Shown in pieces: positions 43,263 through 50,763 of a stretch of DNA of 64,000 nt. Source of the stretch: Kitasatospora herbaricolor. Lineage in GTDB: Bacteria > Actinomycetota > Actinomycetes > Streptomycetales > Streptomycetaceae. Where the stretch lies: NCBI RefSeq assembly GCF_030813695.1, contig NZ_JAUSVA010000002.1, positions 7,463,501 to 7,527,500 of the forward strand. The letters are read 5' to 3'. Every line of letters begins with the position of its first letter. Within the stretch, counting starts at the first letter, position 1. The notes below the pieces were generated by a model. That model did not search any database, had not been told where the DNA came from, and saw only the letters and a program-made list of their open reading frames with translations. The translations under genes were made by a program, and so were the position numbers.

Positions 43263-44314
43263 TGGCCGGGCAGGATCCCCGGGACCCCCTCGCCGGCCCG
43301 GTCGAGGCCGTCGACTACCACTGCGCGGGGGAGCCGTTCCGGATCGTCACCGCGGGCCTGCCGGCCGTGCCCGGTGACAGCGTCGCCGAACGCCGCGCCT
43401 TCGCGCTCGGCCCCGGCGGTGCGGGGACGCCCCGGCCCGGTCCGCTTGACACCGTCCGGCAGCTGCTCGGCCGCGAGCCGCGCGGCCACGCCGGCATGTA
43501 CGGCGGCTTCATCGTGCCGCCGGACGACGAGGGGGCCCACCTGGGCGTGCTCTTCTGGCACAAGGACGGCTACTCGACCGCCTGCGGGCACGGCACCATC
43601 GCGCTCGGCGCCTGGGCCGTCGACTCCGGTCTGGTGCCGGCCCCCGCGGACGGGCGGGTCGCGGTCCGGATCGACGTGCCCTCCGGGCGGGTCACCGCCA
43701 CCGTCCACCGTGCGGCCGGCCGCACCACCGCGGTCACCTTCCACAACGTGCCGGCCCTGGTCACCGCCGCGAAGCTGCCGGTCACCACCTCGCGCGGGAC
43801 CGTCGAGGTCTCGGTGGCCCACGCCGGCGCCTGCTACGCGGCCGTCCCGGCGGCCGCCCTCGGCCTCGCCGTCACCCCCGCCCTGCTGCCCGAACTCACC
43901 GCCGCCGGCCGGGAGATCCGCGCCGCGCTGGCCGGCGCGGAGGCCACCCGGCACCCGGGCGACCCGCGGCTGTCCGGCGTCTACGGCGTGATCCTCTTCG
44001 ACGAGCTGCCCGACACCCCGGCCGGCCCCGCGCAGCGCAACGTCACCGTCTTCGCGGACGGCCAGATCGACCGCTCCCCGTGCGGCTCCGGCACGTCCGC
44101 GCGGCTGGCAGTGCTCGCCGCCGAGGGCCGGATCGCGCCGGGGGAGGAGTTGCGCCACGAATCGGTGATCGGCACGGTGTTCACAGGGCGCCTCGCCGGC
44201 GACCACCCGGACGGCCTGCTCACCGAGGTCACCGGCACCGCCCACCGCACCGGCGAGCACCGCTTCGTCCTGGACCCGCACGACTCTCTCGGAACCGGAT
44301 TCCTGCTGCCATGA
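43262..44314 (+). CDS. Second proline racemase-family protein, t3-hydroxyproline dehydratase-like backbone
   Basis: 350 residues. It aligns to the proline racemase family with Cys108 (ACGHGTIAL) and Cys274 (SPCGSGTSA). The overall sequence, e.g. DSGLVPAPADG, VYGVILFDE and VFADGQIDRSPCG, resembles trans-3-hydroxy-L-proline dehydratases. Those usually have Thr, not Cys, at the second position. So it may be an epimerase on a dehydratase-like scaffold, or a dehydratase that tolerates Cys. ATG overlaps the previous stop (TGATG). Confidence 0.82.
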   Translation: MAGQDPRDPLAGPVEAVDYHCAGEPFRIVTAGLPAVPGDSVAERRAFALGPGGAGTPRPGPLDTVRQLLGREPRGHAGMYGGFIVPPDDEGAHLGVLFWHKDGYSTACGHGTIALGAWAVDSGLVPAPADGRVAVRIDVPSGRVTATVHRAAGRTTAVTFHNVPALVTAAKLPVTTSRGTVEVSVAHAGACYAAVPAAALGLAVTPALLPELTAAGREIRAALAGAEATRHPGDPRLSGVYGVILFDELPDTPAGPAQRNVTVFADGQIDRSPCGSGTSARLAVLAAEGRIAPGEELRHESVIGTVFTGRLAGDHPDGLLTEVTGTAHRTGEHRFVLDPHDSLGTGFLLP

Positions 44315-44324
44315 CCGACCGCCG

Positions 44325-45242
44325 ATGACCGCCCGCCGCCCCACCGCGCCGCTGACCCCGACCGCCCCGCTGACCCCGGCCGAGGCCGCCGACGCGATCG
44401 AACGGGTGCTGGCCGAGGGGCTCGACCCCGAGGAGTGCCCGCCCCGGACCGGCCTGCCCGTCCCGGCCGGCGAGCTGCTGCTGATGCCCGCGGCCTCGGC
44501 CGCCTACGCGGGCGTCAAGATCGCGGGTGTCGCCCCGGCCAACCCGGCCCGCGGGCTGCCCCGGATCACCGGCAGCTACCTGCTGCTGGACGGGCCCACC
44601 CTGCAACCGCTGGCGCTGTACGACGGCGCGGCCCTCACCGCGCTGCGCACCCCCGCCGTCACCGCCGTCGCGCTGCGCCGGCTCGCCGTCCCGCAGGCGG
44701 CGCACCTCGTCCTGTTCGGCGCCGGACCGCAGGCCTACGGGCACCTGGACGCGGTGCTGGCGATCCGCCCGCTGACCCGGGTCACCGTGGTCGCCCGCAG
44801 CGCGGGGCCGGCCGAGGCGCTGGTCCGGTACGCGCGGGAGCGCGGCCCGGCCGCCGCCACCGGGACGCCGGAGGCGGTCGCCGAGGCGGACGTGGTGGTC
44901 TGCTGCACCACGGCGCGCACGCCCCTGTTCGACGGCGCGCTGGTGCCGGCGCACGCCGCCGTCGCGGCGGTCGGCTCCCACGAGCCGGACGCCCGGGAGG
45001 TGGACACCGCGCTGGTCAGCCGGTCGGAGCTGTACGTGGAGGCGCGCGCGGCGGCCGGGCGGGAGGCCGGCGACCTGCTGCTGGCGGGGCCGGCCGCCGG
45101 GTCGCCGCACAACCTGGCCGAGCTGGTGAACGGGAAGGCCCCGGTGCCGGCCGGCCGGCCGCGCTTCTTCAAGAGCGTCGGCCAGGCCTGGGAGGACCTG
45201 GCGGTGGCGGCCGAGATGTACCGGCGCGGGGGCGCGGCCTGA
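44325..45242 (+). CDS. Ornithine cyclodeaminase/mu-crystallin family, candidate pyrroline-2-carboxylate reductase
   Basis: 305 residues. Rossmann motif LVLFGAGPQAYGHL and the family strands YAGVKIAGVAPANP and RTPAVTAVALRRL are present. Members reduce pyrroline-2-carboxylate to proline, which is the second step after trans-3-hydroxyproline dehydration, or deaminate ornithine. The location next to the dehydratase-like gene favours the reductase role. It is the last gene of the operon, 10 bases after the previous stop. Confidence 0.82.
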   Translation: MTARRPTAPLTPTAPLTPAEAADAIERVLAEGLDPEECPPRTGLPVPAGELLLMPAASAAYAGVKIAGVAPANPARGLPRITGSYLLLDGPTLQPLALYDGAALTALRTPAVTAVALRRLAVPQAAHLVLFGAGPQAYGHLDAVLAIRPLTRVTVVARSAGPAEALVRYARERGPAAATGTPEAVAEADVVVCCTTARTPLFDGALVPAHAAVAAVGSHEPDAREVDTALVSRSELYVEARAAAGREAGDLLLAGPAAGSPHNLAELVNGKAPVPAGRPRFFKSVGQAWEDLAVAAEMYRRGGAA

Positions 45243-45331
45243 CGTCCCGTTCCGGCCGGGGCGTTGTGGCGGGCGGCGGGCGCTGCCACGATGGGGGCGC
45301 GCGGCGGGCCGCCCGGCGCGGATGCTGGAAT

Positions 45332-45366
45332 GTTGTACAACGCACGTAACGTGACATTGTACAATG
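45332..45366 (+). promoter_or_regulatory. Operators in the gntR promoter
   Basis: Two perfect palindromes, GTTGTACAAC (45332-45341) and CATTGTACAATG (45355-45366), have centres 24 bp apart. Between them ACGTGACAT (45349-45357) echoes the motif found in the other two catabolic promoters. The t-GTAC-a core is typical of FadR/FCD-type GntR sites, so the regulator is likely autoregulated. Confidence 0.7.
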
Positions 45367-45394
45367 GTGGCCTGCGACCAGCCGGAGGAACACC

Positions 45395-46105
45395 ATGGCC
45401 GACCTCAAACCCCGCAACCTGATCTCCGTCCAGGAGCGGCTGCGCGACCAGGTCGCCCACGCCCTGCGAGCCGCCCTGATCTCCGGCGAACTGCGCCCCG
45501 GCGTCGTCTACTCGGCCCCCGCGCTCGCCGCCGACTTCGGCGTCTCCGCCACCCCCGTCCGCGAGGCCATGCTGGACCTGGCCCGCGAGGGGCTGGTCGA
45601 GGCCGTCCGCAACAAGGGGTTCCGGGTCACCGAACTCACCGAGGGCGACCTCGACGACTTCACCGAGATCCGCGCCCTGATCGAGGTGCCGACCGTCGGC
45701 CGGGTCACCCGCTCGGCCACCCCGGAGCAGCTGGAGCGGCTGCGCCCGGCCGCCCAGGCCATCGTCGACGCCGCGGGCCGGCACGACCTGATCGGCTACC
45801 TGGAGGCCGACCGCCGGTTCCACCTGGACCTGCTCGGCCTGGCCGGCAACGCCCGGTTGGTCGAGGTGGTCGGCGACCTCCGCAAGAGATCCCGCCTCTA
45901 CGGCCTCACCCGCCTCGACGCCCGCGGCGAGCTGGTCTCCTCCGCCGAGGAGCACCTGGAACTGCTCGACCTGATGATCTCCGGCGACGCCGACGCCGCC
46001 GAGGAGTGCATGTCCCGCCACCTCGGCCACGTCCGCTCGCTCTGGGCCGAGGGCCGCGCGGACGCCGAGGAGGAGCGCCCCGCGCTGCGGCTCCGGGCGC
46101 GCTGA
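45395..46105 (+). CDS. GntR-family regulator with FCD ligand domain
   Basis: 236 residues. N-terminal winged helix (LRAALISGELRPGVVYSAPALAADFGVSATPVREAMLDLAREGLV) and an all-helical FCD domain whose DRRFHLDLL and EEHLELLDLMISG segments carry the metal/ligand residues. Probably senses a hydroxyproline-pathway compound and controls the genes to its left as well as itself. ATG follows GGAGGAA. Confidence 0.92.
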   Translation: MADLKPRNLISVQERLRDQVAHALRAALISGELRPGVVYSAPALAADFGVSATPVREAMLDLAREGLVEAVRNKGFRVTELTEGDLDDFTEIRALIEVPTVGRVTRSATPEQLERLRPAAQAIVDAAGRHDLIGYLEADRRFHLDLLGLAGNARLVEVVGDLRKRSRLYGLTRLDARGELVSSAEEHLELLDLMISGDADAAEECMSRHLGHVRSLWAEGRADAEEERPALRLRAR

Positions 46106-46213
46106 CGGCACTCGTCCGGGTGAAGCCGGCCGTGCGGCCCCGCGGCGGCCGGTGCGTCCTACGATGATGGTCCCGACATCGGCAGCCAGGACGAACTCCA
46201 TTCCGCCGCAGCA

Positions 46214-46795
46214 GTGGAACAGCCCTTCGGGCCGCCGACGCTGCTCGAAGCGGCTGACCTGATCTCCGAGCAGCTGGTCGGGTACCGGGTCGAGATCATC
46301 GGGAGCCAGATCGCGGCGACGCCGCCCCCGAATGCTCCTCACAGCCGGTCGCTGACCGACATCATGGTCCCGTTTCTGGCAGCCGGTCTTCATGGCGAGG
46401 AGACACAGGTGCTCCAGGGCATCGGGCTCCGGTTGCCGAACGGCCCGTCCGACTACGCCGTTCCGGACCTGGCTGTGGTGGACGGGGACATCGACGAGCA
46501 CTACGCCGACAACAACTGCTGCGACCCGGGCGTGTTCCGTCTGGTCCTGGAGGTGACCTCCTCCAACCACGACTACGACTTGAAGATCAAGCCCACGGCC
46601 TACGCCGGCGCCGGTGTCCCGGTGTACGTGGTCGTCGACCGGAAGTACCGGAAGGTCCGGGTGCTCACCGATCCCTCGGACGGCGAGTACCGCCTCCACG
46701 CGGTGCACCACCCCGGGCAGAGCTTCGAACTGCCGGCCTCCGTCGGCGCGCCGGTGACGCTCTCCGTCGACACCGTGCTCGGCCCCGAGAAGTAG
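46214..46795 (+). CDS. Uma2-family putative endonuclease
   Basis: 193 residues. PD-(D/E)XK-like core: DYAVPDLAVVDGD, LVLEVTSSNHDYDLKIKPTAYAGAGVPVYVVVDRK. Uma2 (DUF820) proteins are numerous in Streptomyces and cyanobacteria; their role is unknown and no partner is seen. Third codon positions are visibly less GC-rich than in neighbouring genes, as is often so for this family, hinting at lateral gain. GTG 46214 is the only reasonable start and has a poor Shine-Dalgarno. Confidence 0.85.
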   Translation: MEQPFGPPTLLEAADLISEQLVGYRVEIIGSQIAATPPPNAPHSRSLTDIMVPFLAAGLHGEETQVLQGIGLRLPNGPSDYAVPDLAVVDGDIDEHYADNNCCDPGVFRLVLEVTSSNHDYDLKIKPTAYAGAGVPVYVVVDRKYRKVRVLTDPSDGEYRLHAVHHPGQSFELPASVGAPVTLSVDTVLGPEK

Positions 46796-46807
46796 CACAG
46801 CCCAGGA

Positions 46808-46837
46808 CGTCCCCGGCCGGCGGACCGGCCGGGGACG
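46808..46837. terminator. Bidirectional terminator between uma2-like and ABC genes
   Basis: Perfect 13-bp stem (CGTCCCCGGCCGG and its complement) with a CGGA loop, located between the convergent stops. Confidence 0.82.
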
Positions 46838-46843
46838 CCGGCG

Positions 46844-47524
46844 TCAGATCCGGGCCGGCACGGTCAGCCGCCCGTCGTGCACCTCGGCGACCTGGTCGAC
46901 GGCGGTCAGGTGGGTCCGGTCGTGGGTGACCAGCACGGTGGCGGTGGCCCGGCGGTGGGTGAGGCCGGTGATCAGGTCGATCACCGCCGCGCCGCGTTCG
47001 TGGTCCAGGGCGCTGGTCGGCTCGTCCACCAGCAGCACGGTCGGGTCGTTCATCAGGGCCCGGGCGATGTTCACCCGCTGGCGCTGCCCGCCGGAGAGCT
47101 GGTGCGGACGCCGGCCGGCGAGATCCGGCAGGCCGACCGCCGCCAGCAGCTCCAGCGCGCGGGCGCGGGCGGCGCGCGGGGAGCGGCCGTCCAGGTGGGC
47201 CATCACCTGGAGCTGCTCGGCGGCGGTCAGCGAGGGCAGCAGGTTCGGCTGCTGGAAGACGATGCCGATCCGCTGCCGGCGCAGGGTGCTCAGCCCGGCG
47301 CGGTCCAGGCCGCCGGTGTCCACGCCGTCCAGCACGACCCGCCCGCGGTCCGGGGCGATCAGGGTGGCGGCCACCGCCAGCAGGCTGGACTTCCCCGAGC
47401 CGGACGGGCCGACCACCGCGGTGACGGTGCCCGCCGGGACGTCCAGCGAGACGTCGTCGAGGGCGGTCAGCCGGCCGTCGCCGTCCGGGTAGGTGAGGGT
47501 GATGTTCGCGAGCTGCAGGCTCAT
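46844..47524 (-). CDS. ABC transporter ATP-binding protein, MacB/LolD type
   Basis: 226 residues with Walker A GPSGSGKSS, signature LSGGQRQRVN, Walker B VLLVDEPT and the switch His (VTHD). It pairs with the FtsX-like permease gene just upstream on the minus strand, overlapping it by 4 bases (ATGA). Such pairs export lipids, peptides or antibiotics, or work as mechanotransmission machines at the membrane. Substrate unknown; see the two-component genes next door. Confidence 0.93.
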   Translation of the reverse strand: MSLQLANITLTYPDGDGRLTALDDVSLDVPAGTVTAVVGPSGSGKSSLLAVAATLIAPDRGRVVLDGVDTGGLDRAGLSTLRRQRIGIVFQQPNLLPSLTAAEQLQVMAHLDGRSPRAARARALELLAAVGLPDLAGRRPHQLSGGQRQRVNIARALMNDPTVLLVDEPTSALDHERGAAVIDLITGLTHRRATATVLVTHDRTHLTAVDQVAEVHDGRLTVPARI

Positions 47525-48636
47525 CGGGCGCTCCCCAGGGCGGTCAGCGGGTCGACGGAGGTGATGCGGCGGATCGAGAGCCCGGCGCCGAGCGCGCCGA
47601 GGCCGGTCATCACGGCGGCGGGCACCAGCACCGTCGGCGCGTCCAGCACGAAGGGCACGGCGGAGCCGACGGCCGCGCCCACCCCGACCGCGATCGCGGT
47701 GCCCACGGCGGTGCCCGCCACCAGCAGCAGCACGGCCTGGCCGAGCGCGTCCCGCAGCAGGTAGCCGGTGGAGGCGCCGAGCGCCTTCAGGACGGCGACG
47801 TCCCCGCTGCGCTGGATCGTCCAGACGGTGAAGAAGGCGCCGACGACCAGGGCCGAGATGGCGAACAGGAAGCCCCGCATCAGCTGCAGCGAGCCGTTCT
47901 CGGAGGTGTAGGAGCCGATCGCGGCGAGCGAGTCGTCCGGGGTGAGTGCCTTGGTGGCGAAGCGGCGGTCGGCGTCGGCGAGGCCGTCGGCCGAGGAGAG
48001 CGACAGGGCGATCACCGTGGCGTGCTCGCCCGTGCCGGTGGCGGCGCCGGTGCCGGATCCGGGGGAGCCGGCTGCGGGTGGAGCGAGCAGCTGCCAGTCG
48101 GCCAGGCTGGTCCAGACGACCGGGAGGTGGCTGAACGCGGCGTCGCCCGAGACGGCGGCGACGGTCAGCTCACGGCCCGCCAGGGCCAGCGTCGAGCCGG
48201 CCCGGACGTCCAGGTCCTTCGCGGCGGACGCGGACAGCACCACCCGGCCCGGGGCGAGCAGGTCGCCGCCCGGCGCCAGCGCCGAGCCGGCCGGGACCCC
48301 GAAGGCGGAGAGCGCGGCGGTACGCGCACCGGCGGTGGCCCTGGCGGTGCCGATGCCCAGCGGCTCGGCCGACCGTACGCCGGGGACGGCGGCCCAGCCG
48401 TCCCACTGCGCCGGGTTCACCTGCGAGTCCGTGAAGGAGAGTTTCTGCCCGTCGGCCGGGGCCGAGAAGACCAGCCGGTCGGCGGGCAGGCCGGTGATCG
48501 CGGAGATGTTCTGCCGGCCCAGTCCGGCGGTCAGGCCGGAGAGCAGGCCCACCAGCACGGTGATCAGTACGATGACGGTCCCCATCAGGGCGAACCGCCC
48601 CTTGGCGAACCCCAGGTCCCTCCGGGCGACGAACAC
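47521..48636 (-). CDS. ABC transporter permease, FtsX/MacB type
   Basis: 371 residues from a GTG at 48636, picked because GAGGGAAAGG lies just upstream. One N-terminal helix (GTVIVLITVLVGLLSGL), a large extracytoplasmic domain, then three C-terminal helices, as in MacB-type permeases with an FtsX domain (GFLFAISALVVGAFFTVWTI, DVAVLKALGASTGYLL). It is cotranscribed with its ATPase and divergent from a two-component pair across a 163-base gap. Confidence 0.9.
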   Translation of the reverse strand: MFVARRDLGFAKGRFALMGTVIVLITVLVGLLSGLTAGLGRQNISAITGLPADRLVFSAPADGQKLSFTDSQVNPAQWDGWAAVPGVRSAEPLGIGTARATAGARTAALSAFGVPAGSALAPGGDLLAPGRVVLSASAAKDLDVRAGSTLALAGRELTVAAVSGDAAFSHLPVVWTSLADWQLLAPPAAGSPGSGTGAATGTGEHATVIALSLSSADGLADADRRFATKALTPDDSLAAIGSYTSENGSLQLMRGFLFAISALVVGAFFTVWTIQRSGDVAVLKALGASTGYLLRDALGQAVLLLVAGTAVGTAIAVGVGAAVGSAVPFVLDAPTVLVPAAVMTGLGALGAGLSIRRITSVDPLTALGSAR

Positions 48637-48799
48637 GACGGGCCTTTCCCTCGGCAACGGGTTGACGCCCACCAATCTCGCCGCGGAGCCTGGGCTCCGG
48701 CATCGCACCGGGGATTGGATCCTCCGCATCGAAGGACACAACCGCAGGTCAACCTTTCGATTGATGCCGGGCCACCGCGCGGGCGCCTAGCCTGGAGGG

Positions 48800-49996
48800 A
48801 TGGCGACCGACCGTTCACTCACCCCCGTCGCCGCCGTGCTCCGGATCTGTCTGCACCTGCTGGTGGCCGGCCTGCTCGCGCTGGCCGTCGCCCGCTCCAC
48901 CGTCCACAGCTCCCGGCCGGCGGCCGTCATCGCCGCCGCCCTCGCGACGGGCGCCGTCTACGCGGCCGGCCCCCTGCTCGGCGCCGTCCGCCGCTCGCGG
49001 ACCGGCTCGGTGCTCTGGCTCGGCGCGCTGACCGCGGCCTGGCTGGTCCTGCTGGCCCTCACCCAGGACGGCGTCTGGCTCGCCTTCCCGCTGTTCTTCC
49101 TCCAACTGCACCTGCTCGGGCGCCGCTCGGGGCTCGCCGCCGTGGCGCTCACCACGGCGGCCGCCGTCCTCGGCTTCAGCTGGCACCAGCACCGCTTCGA
49201 CCTCGCGGCGGTCATCGGGCCGACCCTCGGCGCGGCCGTCGCCGTCGCCACCGTGCTCGGCTACCAGGCGCTCTACCAGGAGAGCGAGGAGCGCCGGCGG
49301 CTGATCGACGAGCTGAGCGCCGCCCGCGCCGACCTGGCCGCCGCCCACCACACCGCCGGCGTGCTGGCCGAGCGCGAGCGCCTGGCCCGGGAGATCCACG
49401 ACACCCTGGCGCAGAGCCTGTCCAGCATCCAGTTGCTGCTGCGGGCCGCCGGCCGGGCGCTGCCCGACCGCACCGAGGCCGCCGCCGGTTACGTGGAGCA
49501 GGCCCGGCAGGCCGCGCAGGACAACCTCGCCGAAGCCCGCCGCTTCGTCCGCGCGCTCACCCCGCCGGACCTCGACGGCTCCTCGCTGCCCGCCGCGCTG
49601 GAGCGGCTCTGCGCCACCACCGCCGAGCACAGCGGCGTGCCCGTGCGGTTCCACCTCTCCGGCGACCCGGCGCCGCTGCCCGGGGCGCACGAGGTGGCGC
49701 TGCTGCGGATCGCCCAGTCGGCGCTGGCGAACACCGTCCGGCACGCCCGGGCCTCGCACGCGGAGGTCACCCTGAGCTACATGGACTCCGAGGTCGCCCT
49801 GGACGTCTTCGACGACGGCACCGGCTTCGACCCGGCCGCCGTGCCCGCGCCCGGTACCGGCGACGGAGGGTTCGGCCTGCCCGCCATGCGGGCCCGGGCC
49901 CGCGCCCTCGGCGGGACCTTCACCGTGGAGTCCGCCCCCGGCCAGGGCACCGCGCTGGCCGTCCTGCTGCCCGAACCGGCCGAGGAGGGCCCATGA
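48800..49996 (+). CDS. NarL-type sensor histidine kinase
   Basis: 398 residues. About five membrane helices (to residue 160), a coiled linker, HisKA_3 dimerisation domain with phospho-acceptor His200 (REIHDTLAQSL), and a HATPase domain (IAQSALANTVRHARA, DDGTGFD, GGFGLPAMRARA). Without an extracellular sensor domain, it probably senses an in-membrane signal. Next to the ABC exporter and coupled to the response regulator by an ATGA overlap. TAGCCT (48788-48793) lies 6 bases before the ATG. Confidence 0.93.
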   Translation: MATDRSLTPVAAVLRICLHLLVAGLLALAVARSTVHSSRPAAVIAAALATGAVYAAGPLLGAVRRSRTGSVLWLGALTAAWLVLLALTQDGVWLAFPLFFLQLHLLGRRSGLAAVALTTAAAVLGFSWHQHRFDLAAVIGPTLGAAVAVATVLGYQALYQESEERRRLIDELSAARADLAAAHHTAGVLAERERLAREIHDTLAQSLSSIQLLLRAAGRALPDRTEAAAGYVEQARQAAQDNLAEARRFVRALTPPDLDGSSLPAALERLCATTAEHSGVPVRFHLSGDPAPLPGAHEVALLRIAQSALANTVRHARASHAEVTLSYMDSEVALDVFDDGTGFDPAAVPAPGTGDGGFGLPAMRARARALGGTFTVESAPGQGTALAVLLPEPAEEGP

Positions 49997-50685
49997 GCGA
50001 CCCCGTCCGTCCCGTCGTCCCGCCGGCCGGGCCCGGGGACGCCCCCGCCGCGCCGATCCGGCTGCTGCTCGCCGACGACCACCCGGTGGTGCGGGCCGGG
50101 CTGCGGGCCGTCCTGGAGGGCGAGCCGGACCTGGTGGTCGTCGCGGAGGCGGCCACCGCCGAGCAGGCCGTCCAGCTGGCCGCCCGGCCGGACGTCGACG
50201 TGGTGCTGATGGACCTCCAGTTCGGCCGGGGGATGAACGGCGCCCAGGCCACCGCCGCGATCACCGCCCGGCCGGGCGCCCCCCGGGTGCTGATCGTCAC
50301 CACCTACGACACCGACGCCGACACGGTGCCCGCGCTGGAGGCGGGCGCCACCGGCTACCTGCTGAAGGACGCGCCGCCGGAGGAGCTGGCGCAGGCCGTC
50401 CGGGCCGCCGCCGCCGGCCGCTCCGCCCTGGCCGCCACGGTGGCCGACCGCCTGCTGGAGCGGATGCGCACGCCCTCGGCCGCGCTCAGCGCCCGGGAGA
50501 CCGAAGTCCTGGGCCTGGTCGCCGCCGGGCTGACCAACCAGCAGGTCAGCCAGCAGCTGCACCTCAGCCAGGCGACCGTGAAGTCCCACCTGGTGCACAT
50601 CTACACCAAGCTGGGGGTGGACTCCCGGACGGCCGCGGTGCGGGCGGCGACCACCCGCGGGCTGATCCGGCGCGGGGACCGCTGA
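49993..50685 (+). CDS. NarL/LuxR-type response regulator
   Basis: 230 residues. Receiver with VRAGLRAVL and phospho-acceptor Asp74 (VLMDLQFG), and a LuxR helix-turn-helix (SARETEVLGLVAAGLTNQQVS ... KSHLVHIYTKLGV). Partner of the adjacent kinase. The pair is divergent from the ABC exporter operon and most probably controls it. About 20 residues precede the receiver, a Pro-rich leader. Confidence 0.93.
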   Translation: MSDPVRPVVPPAGPGDAPAAPIRLLLADDHPVVRAGLRAVLEGEPDLVVVAEAATAEQAVQLAARPDVDVVLMDLQFGRGMNGAQATAAITARPGAPRVLIVTTYDTDADTVPALEAGATGYLLKDAPPEELAQAVRAAAAGRSALAATVADRLLERMRTPSAALSARETEVLGLVAAGLTNQQVSQQLHLSQATVKSHLVHIYTKLGVDSRTAAVRAATTRGLIRRGDR

Positions 50686-50711
50686 GCCGCCGCCGGACGG
50701 CTCCGGACGGC

Positions 50712-50735
50712 CCGGACGGCTCCCGGACCGTCCGG
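50712..50735. terminator. Short hairpin between convergent genes
   Basis: CCGGACGG and CCGTCCGG pair across an 8-base loop, between the response regulator stop and the allophanate hydrolase stop. Confidence 0.5.
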
Positions 50736-50763
50736 CCGCCGGGTCAGGACGGTGCGCGTGCGG

